From NCBI GenBank assembly GCA_021738605.1, contig JAIPBY010000147.1, positions 1 through 6,131 on the forward strand: a DNA stretch of 6,131 bases, written 5' to 3'. This stretch comes from Chitinophagaceae bacterium. GTDB lineage: Bacteria > Bacteroidota > Bacteroidia > Chitinophagales > Chitinophagaceae. How positions within the stretch are numbered: position 1 is the first letter of the stretch; the number at the start of each line of letters is the position of its first letter. This document shows positions 1-6,131 of this stretch, in pieces. The translations under genes were made by a program, and so were the position numbers. The notes below the pieces were generated by a model that made no database searches, was not told the DNA's origin, and saw only the letters and a program-made list of their open reading frames with translations.

Positions 1-1226
1 TGGAGTTCTTCCAGTATATTATAATCCAGTTTCAGGTGCTCCAGCTGGTGCTGGGCATAGAAACTCTCATCTACATTATGGCCCCAGTTCCTCTCACCTT
101 CAAAGGTTTCCCTGTCTGCGATGATGCGCAAAAGGGTTGATTTTCCTTTTCCATTGGCCCCAATCAAGGCGATTTTGTCGCCCCTTTCTATTTCTGCATC
201 TGCGCAGTCAACAATCTCAATGTTTCCAAATTTTTTGCTGAGGTTTTTTAATGAACATATGATTTTTCCGGGTGTTTTGTCAACACTGAAATTGATCCTG
301 ATATTGGGCCTTTCAATGGAGGCCTCTTCAACCCGGTCTATCTTATCAAGCCGTTTTTGCACACTTTGTGCCTGAGCCGCTTTTGAAGCTTTGGCCTTGA
401 ACCGTTCAATGAATCTTTCCTGTTGTCTGATGAAATCCTGCTGGTTTTCAAATGCCCTCTGCTGCATTTCCATCCGGATCAACTTCTCTTTTTCATAATA
501 TGAATAGTTGCCAGAATAGATGTTGAGCTTGCGTTGGTAGATCTCAACAATCTTGTTGACCATCCTGTCCAGAAAGAATTTATCATGGCTCACAATCACC
601 ACTGCTCCCTGGTAATGGATCAGGTATTTCTCCAGCCATTCGATGGATGGAAGGTCAAGGTGGTTGGTCGGTTCATCCATCATGAGCAGATCAGGCTTCA
701 TCAGGATCATCTTGGCCAGCAACACCCGCATTCTCCATCCTCCACTGAATTCTTTGTAAGGGCGGGAAAGATCCGATTGTTTGAATCCCAGTCCATGCAA
801 TACATCTTCTGTCTTATGCTCTATGTTGTAGCCATCAAGCACATCCATTTCATGCAACAGATCGGTAAATCGGATGAGTTTTTTCTCATCCTCCGATTGT
901 TCCAATTCTATGGTAAGCTGATCAATTTCTTTTTGGATTTCCATGATTCTTTCAAAAGCGCCCATGGCTACCTGCAGAATGCTTTCCTCGGTGTCAAAAC
1001 TTAGGAGGTCCTGGTGTAAGTATCCGATGCTCGTGGTGCGGCTTCTTTCCAAGGTTCCTGCGCTGGGAAGGTATTCTCCTGCCAGGAGTTTGAGAAGGGT
1101 TGATTTACCCGTTCCATTGTAGCCAATCAATCCAATCCTCTCACCCGGATGGATGTGCCAAGTGGCTTCCTCTACGATTGCTCTCGCTCCAAATTCAAAT
1201 GTTAGGTCCTGAAATCCTGCCAGCAT
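1..1226 (-). CDS. ABC-F family ATPase, YheS-like (partial, C-terminus beyond window)
   Basis: Reading the minus strand from an ATG at 1226 gives 408 uninterrupted codons to the window edge. ABC-F proteins are soluble twin-ATPase proteins without membrane segments that bind the ribosome near the E site and affect translation; some give resistance to ribosome-targeting antibiotics. The first nucleotide-binding domain is complete: Walker A GYNGTGKST at residues 35-43, ABC-F-type signature FSGGW at 160-164, Walker B LLMMDEP at 180-186 followed by TNHLD, and the switch histidine in SHD at 213-215. A charged helical linker follows (about 230-310), containing FIERFKAKASKAAQAQS, the segment that reaches the P-site tRNA in this family. 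The second domain starts near 325, with Walker A GANGKGKST at 356-364 and then YAQHQLEHL. The linker and the AQHQLE segment resemble E. coli YheS more than EttA. Family members are usually about 530-650 residues, so roughly a third is missing. It is divergent from the receptor gene at 1291. Family call is firm; the specific role, including any resistance role, is unknown. Confidence 0.96.
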   Translation of the reverse strand, partial: MLAGFQDLTFEFGARAIVEEATWHIHPGERIGLIGYNGTGKSTLLKLLAGEYLPSAGTLERSRTTSIGYLHQDLLSFDTEESILQVAMGAFERIMEIQKEIDQLTIELEQSEDEKKLIRFTDLLHEMDVLDGYNIEHKTEDVLHGLGFKQSDLSRPYKEFSGGWRMRVLLAKMILMKPDLLMMDEPTNHLDLPSIEWLEKYLIHYQGAVVIVSHDKFFLDRMVNKIVEIYQRKLNIYSGNYSYYEKEKLIRMEMQQRAFENQQDFIRQQERFIERFKAKASKAAQAQSVQKRLDKIDRVEEASIERPNIRINFSVDKTPGKIICSLKNLSKKFGNIEIVDCADAEIERGDKIALIGANGKGKSTLLRIIADRETFEGERNWGHNVDESFYAQHQLEHLKLDYNILEEL

Positions 1227-1237
1227 ATGATTAATTA

Positions 1238-1267
1238 TTGCGCCGCAAAGTTACTATAATATCTTTG
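1238..1267 (+). promoter_or_regulatory. Promoter of the TonB-dependent receptor gene (-33 TTG, -7 TATCTTTG)
   Basis: The plus strand has TTG at 1238-1240, a 19-base spacer, and TATCTTTG at 1260-1267. Both elements and the spacing fit the Bacteroidota housekeeping sigma consensus TTG-N(about 19)-TAnnTTTG. Transcription would start near 1272-1274, about 17-19 bases before the ATG at 1291. This also argues against translation from the upstream in-frame TTG codon at 1270, which would fall at or before the transcript start. The element overlaps the spacer of the divergent ABC-F promoter. Confidence 0.65.
1246..1253 (-). promoter_or_regulatory. -7 promoter element for the ABC-F gene
   Basis: On the minus strand this reads TAACTTTG, an exact match to the Bacteroidota -7 consensus TAnnTTTG. 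A TTC triplet, one mismatch from the -33 TTG, lies 18 bases upstream (plus coordinates 1272-1274). Transcription would begin about 5-7 bases downstream, giving a leader of about 13-15 bases before the ATG at 1226. No Shine-Dalgarno sequence is present and the leader is AT-rich, as is common in this phylum. The call rests on consensus match and position only. Confidence 0.55.
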
Positions 1268-1290
1268 TCTTGAACTTTCATTCCTGTCTG

Positions 1291-3660
1291 ATGTTAATGA
1301 TATTTGTGAGAAAACTTTACCTGATTATTTTCCTGCTCTCGAATGCTTTTTTGCTCAACGCCCAAACCCGCTTTACACTGAGTGGCTACGTTCGAGATTC
1401 TCTTAGCCGTGAAACATTGATTGGCGCTACTGTTCAGGCCAAAGAAACCAGTCGTGCGGTTGGCACCAATCAGTATGGGTTTTACTCGTTGACCCTTCCT
1501 GAAGGGGAGTATACCCTGATTGTTTCTTTTGTTGGGTATTTTCCGTTTGAAAAGAAAATCAGCCTGCATGCTGACCTCGAGCTCAACCTGCCTGTTTTAT
1601 CTAAATCAAGCCTCTCCCAGGAAATCATCATCTCTTCCCGAAGAAAGGATGCGAATGTAACCAATGCACAAATGGGGCAAATAGACCTCAGTATGAACCG
1701 GATGCGCTCGGTACCTGTGATATTCGGCGAACTTGATCCTCTCAAAACCCTGCAATTGTTCCCTGGTGTAACCAATGCAGGTGAGGGAAACAGCGGTTTG
1801 TATGTTAGGGGAGGAGGGCCTGACCAGAACCTGATCCTCTTGGACGATGCTGTGGTGTACAATACTGGCCATTTGTTTGGCTTTTTCTCCATATTCAATG
1901 GTGATGCCATTAAAAATACTACCCTGATCAAAGGGGGGATGCCAGCCCAATACGGAGGTCGATTGTCTTCCGTTTTGGATATCTCCATGAAAGATGGCAA
2001 CATGAACAAGTTTCAGTCTGAAGGAGGAATCGGATCGATCTCATCCAGGCTATCGATTCAGGGCCCCATCAAAAAAGACAAGGCATCATTTATCATCTCC
2101 GGAAGGCGGACATATATTGATGCACTGATCAAGCCATTCATCAAAAAAAGCAGTCAGTTTTACGGATCAGGATATTATTTCTATGACTTTAATGCCAAAT
2201 TCAACTACCGGTTTTCCAACAAAGACCGGCTCTATATCAGTGGGTATTTTGGCAGGGATGTTTTTGATTTCGTAAACAGGCAGCGCCAGTTCAATGTGGG
2301 TATTCCCTGGGGTAACTCAACCGTTACGGCAAGATGGAACCATGTATTCAACAAGAAACTGTTCATGAACACAACGGTCGTATACAACGATTATAATTTT
2401 GCCTTGAATGCCTTGCAAAATAATTTTGACTTTACCCTCAGCAGTGGGATAAGGGATGTCAACATCAAAACAGACCTGGATTATTATTTGTCTCCAGAGC
2501 ACAAGCTGAAGTATGGTCTACAATATACTTTTCACCGTTTTTCACCCTCTGTCGTATCTGGCAGGCAAGATTCTGTCAACTTCAATCCCAACAATGCCCA
2601 ATTAAAATATGCCAGAGAAACAAGTGCCTATGTGCAGGATGATTGGGAGGTAAATGACCGATTGAAGTTGAGTTATGGCCTTCGCTGGAGTGGTTTTCAG
2701 CAGGTTGGCCCTTTCAAGTCTTTCAAGCGGGATCCCAATGGAAACAAACTCGACAGCGCCGTTTTTGACCGCGGAGAACAGGTGAAATTTTATGCAGGAT
2801 TCGAGCCCCGTACAACCCTGCGCTATACCTTAAATGACCAAACATCCATCAAGGCATCAGTCAGCAGGAACCGCCAGTACATTCATCTTGTCAGCAACTC
2901 CGGTACCACACTTCCAACCGATGTTTGGGTGCCGAGTACCCTTCTTGTAAAGCCCCAGTTGTCCTGGCAATATGCAGCAGGATTCTTCAAGAATTTCAAG
3001 GACAATGCCTATGAAACTTCGGTAGAACTGTACTATAAATCAATGCAGAACCAGATTGAGTACAGAGAGGGGTATACACCTTCCATCAAAGATCCCGAAG
3101 AGGAATTTGTTTTTGGGAAGGGTTGGAGCTATGGTGCAGAGTTCTTCATCAACAAAACAAAAGGAAAGTTTACTGGATGGATAGGCTACACACTGGCATG
3201 GTCCTGGCGCAAGTTTCCGGGTTTGAATGATGGAAACAAGTATCCTGCCAAGTTTGACCGACGCAATGATCTTTCTGTTGTTGGGATCTATGAATTGAAT
3301 CCCAAGTGGAAGTTTTCTGCAGTGTTTGTTTACGCTACAGGCAATGCTACATCACTCCCAGAAAAATTTTACCTTGTCGAAGGTGTACTTACCCAGCAGT
3401 ACAGCAAGATCAACCAATACCGTTTGGCGCCTTACCACCGCCTTGATCTTTCCGCCACTTATGTGCCTGTACCCAAAAAAGAACGGAAAGTAAAAGGAAG
3501 CTGGGTCTTCAGCTTATACAATTCTTACAACAGAAAAAACCCTTATTTCCTTTACTTTGACCAGACCGGCAGTGCTTTTGCAGGAACCTTGCAAGTCCAA
3601 GCCAAACAGGTTTCACTATTTCCTGCCATCCCGTCGGTTACCTATAATTTCAAATTCTAA
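1291..3660 (+). CDS. TonB-dependent outer-membrane receptor with N-terminal CarboxypepD_reg-like domain
   Basis: This is a complete gene of 789 residues and ends in TAA. It should take up a ligand across the outer membrane using TonB-ExbBD energy; the ligand cannot be told from sequence. Residues 1-24 form a signal peptide (basic MLMIFVRK, hydrophobic core, cleavage probably after LLNA, before Q25). Residues about 27-105 form a carboxypeptidase-regulatory-like beta-sandwich (SGYVRD, LIGATVQ, GFYSLTLPEGEYTL, VSFVGY). A plug domain follows at about 125-235, with FGELDPLKTLQLFPGV at 145-160, GLYVRGGGPDQNLILLDDA at 169-187 and GGMPAQYGGRLSSVLDI at 215-231. The rest is a 22-strand-type barrel with alternating aromatic strands, ending VTYNFKF with a terminal Phe typical of outer-membrane barrels. 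Length fits the compact receptors rather than the roughly 1000-residue SusC class. The ATG at 1291 is preferred over TTG 1270 because of the promoter; ATG 1297 is also possible. These receptors often precede a DUF4249 gene, but here the next gene is convergent and unrelated. Confidence 0.95.
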   Translation: MLMIFVRKLYLIIFLLSNAFLLNAQTRFTLSGYVRDSLSRETLIGATVQAKETSRAVGTNQYGFYSLTLPEGEYTLIVSFVGYFPFEKKISLHADLELNLPVLSKSSLSQEIIISSRRKDANVTNAQMGQIDLSMNRMRSVPVIFGELDPLKTLQLFPGVTNAGEGNSGLYVRGGGPDQNLILLDDAVVYNTGHLFGFFSIFNGDAIKNTTLIKGGMPAQYGGRLSSVLDISMKDGNMNKFQSEGGIGSISSRLSIQGPIKKDKASFIISGRRTYIDALIKPFIKKSSQFYGSGYYFYDFNAKFNYRFSNKDRLYISGYFGRDVFDFVNRQRQFNVGIPWGNSTVTARWNHVFNKKLFMNTTVVYNDYNFALNALQNNFDFTLSSGIRDVNIKTDLDYYLSPEHKLKYGLQYTFHRFSPSVVSGRQDSVNFNPNNAQLKYARETSAYVQDDWEVNDRLKLSYGLRWSGFQQVGPFKSFKRDPNGNKLDSAVFDRGEQVKFYAGFEPRTTLRYTLNDQTSIKASVSRNRQYIHLVSNSGTTLPTDVWVPSTLLVKPQLSWQYAAGFFKNFKDNAYETSVELYYKSMQNQIEYREGYTPSIKDPEEEFVFGKGWSYGAEFFINKTKGKFTGWIGYTLAWSWRKFPGLNDGNKYPAKFDRRNDLSVVGIYELNPKWKFSAVFVYATGNATSLPEKFYLVEGVLTQQYSKINQYRLAPYHRLDLSATYVPVPKKERKVKGSWVFSLYNSYNRKNPYFLYFDQTGSAFAGTLQVQAKQVSLFPAIPSVTYNFKF

Positions 3661-3661
3661 A

Positions 3662-4765
3662 TTATCGTTTGACTTTCAAGCGAATCGAACCACTGGTTTG
3701 TTGAGTTGATGTGATGTTGATCTCGTATCGGTTGGTCGAGGTCGTTACAACCATAAGTGCCGTATTGGGGGGAATAGTGCCCATGCTTTCAGCAAACATC
3801 ACAATATCATAAACGTCTTCCTTATCATTCACATCAATATTGATGGTGATGGGTTTGGCTGTCAACATTTTTGCTGGTATCAACAGTATGCCGTTCATGA
3901 AGATTGATACGGTGTCCCCATCAACCTGCCCATTGTCATATATTTCAATTTTTATGGATGGACCTGTAACATCAATTGTTTTGATGACCTGTGCACTCCT
4001 TTGGGTCAGTTTTTCTTTGGTGTTTTCAGACAGATTCTTGGCCTTTCCTCCCTCCATGGGCATGACAGGTTTGGGCTCAGCTTTTTTGTCAGCAGATTTT
4101 TCTGTAACCGATTGTTGGTTGCCTTTGGGCACTGTATTGTTTTTTTCTTCAGCAGGCTTATGGGCAGGAGTTATTGGTTTTTGCTCTGGTGTAACCAAGT
4201 TATTTTGCTGCGAGACAATGTTTTCTGTTTTTTTTGCTGCGATTTTGGGATCTTGTTTTGCAGTTGGTGGAGAGATGATCAACAATTTTCTTTCCAGTGA
4301 TGTATTGCCTTTGCCGCAATCACTGCCTTTTTCTACTGGTTTCCATTTGCCCAAAAGGATTTCCTTGTCGGCTTGTTTTAAATAAGTCAGTTCATGCGAT
4401 TGGAGGCAATTTTTGAAATCAGACGGTGTATTTTTTTTTACTGTTTCAACCTCATTGACAGAGAGTGATTTGCTTCCCTTGTCAAAACTTCCTTTTAGTC
4501 TGCAAATCACAAAATAGCGTTTGCCGGACATGGAAAAATAAGTGTAAGAATAGCCACTTACCTGTGTTCCATTTACCTCAATTTCCAGCACATAATCGGT
4601 GGTTGCCCCAGAAGGGTCATCTGCAGATGTGAATCCGCCAATCCATTGGCCACTCATTTTTTGGGCTGCTGCCTGCTGAAAACCCAATATCAAAAATGAA
4701 AATACAAAAAGGGTAAATGCTATTGAAGCAGCTCCTATTTCAGGGAAAAACGAATGCTTTTTCAT
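3662..4765 (-). CDS. Secreted two-domain protein of unknown function
   Basis: I do not recognise a named family for this complete 367-residue protein. The ATG at 4765 (MKKHSFF) is chosen because it starts a clear signal peptide: basic start, hydrophobic core at residues 11-29, and probable cleavage after QAAA at 34. The following residue is Gln, not a lipobox Cys, so it is probably soluble in the periplasm or exported. The N-terminal domain (about 38-160) begins SGQWIGGF and has alternating beta-type stretches (DYVLEIEV, VSGYSYTYF, FVICRLKGSF, LLGKWKPV) suggesting a small lipocalin-like barrel; Cys are at 88, 120 and 150. Residues about 165-258 are a low-complexity Lys/Pro/Glu/Gln-rich, probably disordered linker. 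The C-terminal domain (about 259-367) is beta-rich, with KIEIYDNGQVDGDTVSIFMNG at about 272-292 and SMGTIPPNTALMVV at 327-340; from memory, similar domains recur in secreted Bacteroidota proteins. It is convergent with the receptor and divergent from thrS. Reality of the gene is strongly supported; function is not known. Confidence 0.88.
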   Translation of the reverse strand: MKKHSFFPEIGAASIAFTLFVFSFLILGFQQAAAQKMSGQWIGGFTSADDPSGATTDYVLEIEVNGTQVSGYSYTYFSMSGKRYFVICRLKGSFDKGSKSLSVNEVETVKKNTPSDFKNCLQSHELTYLKQADKEILLGKWKPVEKGSDCGKGNTSLERKLLIISPPTAKQDPKIAAKKTENIVSQQNNLVTPEQKPITPAHKPAEEKNNTVPKGNQQSVTEKSADKKAEPKPVMPMEGGKAKNLSENTKEKLTQRSAQVIKTIDVTGPSIKIEIYDNGQVDGDTVSIFMNGILLIPAKMLTAKPITINIDVNDKEDVYDIVMFAESMGTIPPNTALMVVTTSTNRYEINITSTQQTSGSIRLKVKR

Positions 4766-4777
4766 CTTATTGGTACA

Positions 4778-4809
4778 CAATTCTATTTTTTTAATCACAA
4801 CAACGCAAA
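4778..4809 (-). promoter_or_regulatory. Possible promoter of the secreted-protein gene
   Basis: On the minus strand, TTTG (plus coordinates 4806-4809) is followed after 20 bases by TAGAATTG (4778-4785), which differs from the Bacteroidota -7 consensus TAnnTTTG at one position. Transcription would start very close to the ATG at 4765, leaving a leader of only about 7-8 bases. The imperfect -7 element and the short leader make this tentative. Confidence 0.35.
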
Positions 4810-4847
4810 TTATTGTGAATTCAAGAGGGGCTTACCCAATACTTCGT

Positions 4848-4855
4848 TAAATTTG
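4848..4855 (+). promoter_or_regulatory. -7 promoter element for thrS
   Basis: The sequence TAAATTTG matches the Bacteroidota -7 consensus TAnnTTTG exactly and lies 38 bases before the thrS ATG. Transcription would begin near 4861, giving a leader of roughly 33 bases. No good -33 TTG is present at the expected distance. The short leader leaves no room for a T-box or an extended regulatory hairpin, unlike the long autoregulated thrS leader of E. coli. Confidence 0.45.
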
Positions 4856-4893
4856 CCGTTAATTAAGCATTCACATTCAACAGCATACATAAA

Positions 4894-6131
4894 ATGGTCA
4901 ATATTCAATTTCCGGATGGTGCAGTAAGAAGTTTCGAGCTTGGAATAACTCCCATGGCCGTAGCAAAGGGTATTTCAGAGGGGTTGGCGAAAAAAGTAAT
5001 TGCTGCTTCTATTGATGGTGTGATAAGTGATGCTTCAACTCCCATCAACAAGGATGCTGCATTGAAACTCATTACCTGGGACGATGCCGACGGAAAATCA
5101 ACTTTTTGGCATTCTACTGCTCATTTGTTGGCTGAGGCAGTTGAAGCTACTTTTCCCGGAGTTAAATTTTGGGTTGGTCCTGCCATTGACAGGGGATTTT
5201 ATTATGACATGGACCTTGGAGGCAAAACAATTTCTGAAGAGGAATTGTCCAATCTTGAAAAAAAGATGGGCGAATTGGCCAAGCAAAACAATATTTTCAT
5301 CCGCAAGCAGATTTCCAAAGATGATGCCATTGCCTATTTTACTGAAAAAGGGGATGAATACAAATTGGATCTGCTGCAGGGCCTCACAGATGGCGAAATC
5401 ACCTTTTACACACAAGGCGCATTTACTGATCTCTGCCGTGGGCCACATATCCCGCATACTGGGCTGATCAAAGCCATCAAATTAACTTCCATTGCTGGAG
5501 CTTATTGGAAGGGCGATGAAAAGAACAAGCAACTGACACGTGTCTATGGTGTGAGTTTTCCGAACCAGAAAGAGCTTGATGAGCATATCCTGATGCTGGA
5601 AGAGGCCAAGAAAAGAGACCACCGGAAGCTTGGCAAAGAGTTGGGGATTTTCACCTTTGATGACAACGTAGGACCAGGTCTTCCCTTGTGGATGCCCAAT
5701 GGCACTGTCATTATTGAAGAGCTGGAGCGACTGGCAAAGGAAACTGAAACCGCTGCTGGATACAAGCGTGTGGTTACTCCACATATTGCAAAGGAAAGCC
5801 TGTACATTACCAGTGGACACCTTCCTTATTACCAGGAGAGCATGTATCCACCCATGGAACTTGAAGGAGTCAAATACTACCTCAAGGCCATGAACTGCCC
5901 TCACCACCACAAGATATTCTCTGCAGAAAACAGGAGCTATAGGGAACTTCCACTCCGTCTTGCAGAATATGGTACTTGTTACCGCTATGAACAAAGTGGA
6001 GAGTTGTTTGGTCTCATGAGAGTGAGGTGTTTGCACATGAATGATGCCCATATCTATTGTTCAAAAGAGGATTTTGCCAATGAATTCAGGGCTGTCAATG
6101 ACATGTACATCAAATATTTCAACATATTTGG
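4894..6131 (+). CDS. thrS: Threonyl-tRNA synthetase (partial, C-terminus beyond window)
   Basis: The ATG at 4894 opens 412 uninterrupted codons to the window edge; a full-length enzyme is about 640-650 residues. It is a cytoplasmic class II synthetase that charges tRNA-Thr with threonine and hydrolyses mischarged Ser-tRNA-Thr. Residues 1-61 are the TGS domain (MVNIQFPDGAVRSFELG). The editing domain follows, with its metal-site-like residues H73 and H77 (HSTAH) and C181 and H185 (DLCRGPH), then TSIAGAYWKGDEKNKQLTRVYG and the linker KKRDHRKLGKEL. The catalytic core starts near 250. Residue C335 in AMNCPHHH and H386 in NDAHIYC correspond to two of the three catalytic zinc ligands (E. coli C334 and H385); the third and the anticodon-binding domain are outside the window. 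The motif 2 arginine is R364 (CYRYEQSGE). The segment RVRCLHMNDAH at 376-386 differs from RVRGFTQDDAH in E. coli. The start fits the family N-terminus; there is no clear ribosome-binding site. In many bacteria infC-rpmI-rplT follow, which cannot be checked here. Confidence 0.98.
   Translation, partial: MVNIQFPDGAVRSFELGITPMAVAKGISEGLAKKVIAASIDGVISDASTPINKDAALKLITWDDADGKSTFWHSTAHLLAEAVEATFPGVKFWVGPAIDRGFYYDMDLGGKTISEEELSNLEKKMGELAKQNNIFIRKQISKDDAIAYFTEKGDEYKLDLLQGLTDGEITFYTQGAFTDLCRGPHIPHTGLIKAIKLTSIAGAYWKGDEKNKQLTRVYGVSFPNQKELDEHILMLEEAKKRDHRKLGKELGIFTFDDNVGPGLPLWMPNGTVIIEELERLAKETETAAGYKRVVTPHIAKESLYITSGHLPYYQESMYPPMELEGVKYYLKAMNCPHHHKIFSAENRSYRELPLRLAEYGTCYRYEQSGELFGLMRVRCLHMNDAHIYCSKEDFANEFRAVNDMYIKYFNIF

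Noticed and set aside
534..1004. Plus-strand open frame of 156 codons
   Set aside because: It lies wholly opposite the ABC-F gene, whose minus-strand frame carries Walker A, signature and Walker B motifs. The plus-strand translation shows no family features.
1270..1290. TTG start of the receptor at 1270
   Set aside because: It lies at or before the predicted transcription start from TATCTTTG (1260-1267), and ATG codons at 1291 and 1297 give a better signal peptide start.
1482..2009. Minus-strand open frames within the receptor (also 1294-1569, 1606-1950 and 2317-2502)
   Set aside because: All are opposite the well-supported receptor reading frame, overlap each other and show no recognisable domain or signal.
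3840..4385. Plus-strand open frame of 181 codons, Cys- and Phe-rich with hydrophobic stretches
   Set aside because: It is antisense to the Lys/Pro-rich linker and C-terminal domain of the secreted protein. Hydrophobic stretches arise as the complement of Lys/Glu-rich codons; the minus frame has a clear signal peptide and domain pattern.
4766..4798. Extension of the secreted protein to a GTG start at 4798
   Set aside because: It adds 11 polar residues before the signal peptide and overlaps the possible promoter. The ATG at 4765 begins a standard MKK signal peptide.
4859..4866. Palindrome TTAATTAA upstream of thrS as an operator
   Set aside because: An eight-base AT-only palindrome is expected by chance in AT-rich intergenic DNA and has no second copy nearby.
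5482..6051. Minus-strand open frames opposite thrS (also 5098-5457) and plus-strand out-of-frame ones at 5084-5467 and 5699-5893
   Set aside because: They shadow the thrS frame, which contains all expected ThrRS motifs continuously to the window end.
1..6131. Insertion sequence, CRISPR array, tRNA or rRNA gene
   Set aside because: No transposase-like frame, spaced direct repeats, terminal inverted repeats or tRNA-like cloverleaf were seen on either strand; coding sequence fills nearly the whole window.

Overview
The window looks like ordinary chromosomal DNA from a member of the Bacteroidota (Bacteroidetes). Four things point there. One gene encodes a TonB-dependent receptor with an N-terminal carboxypeptidase-regulatory-like domain, of the type that carries an FGELDPLKTLQLFPGV plug. 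The intergenic gaps hold TAnnTTTG-type -7 promoter elements. Convincing Shine-Dalgarno sequences are absent. The threonyl-tRNA synthetase carries a CPHHH motif, which I recall from this phylum. Base composition is even and moderately AT-rich, and there is no sign of a mobile element, CRISPR array, RNA gene or recent insertion. I cannot place it below phylum level with confidence.

Layout, left to right. (1) Positions 1-1226, minus strand: the N-terminal 408 residues of a YheS-like ABC-F ATPase, a soluble translation-associated protein; its C-terminus lies beyond the left edge. (2) Positions 1227-1290: a compact gap in which two divergent Bacteroidota promoters interlock. (3) Positions 1291-3660, plus strand: a complete TonB-dependent outer-membrane receptor of 789 residues. 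(4) Positions 3662-4765, minus strand: a complete secreted protein of 367 residues and unknown function. It has an N-terminal beta-rich domain, a long Lys/Pro/Glu-rich linker and a C-terminal beta-rich domain. It is convergent with the receptor, with one base between the two stop codons. (5) Positions 4766-4893: a divergent intergenic gap with probable promoters on both strands. (6) Positions 4894-6131, plus strand: the first 412 residues of threonyl-tRNA synthetase (thrS), running off the right edge.

The four genes do not form an operon, since orientation changes at every boundary. Two serve translation (ABC-F, ThrRS) and two act at the cell envelope (receptor, secreted protein). I see no evidence that they form a joint system. 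The points most worth a second look are the two-domain secreted protein, the receptor without an adjacent partner gene, the one-base convergent junction, the interlocked divergent promoters, and the altered residues in the ThrRS active-site segment. I found no clear novel system.
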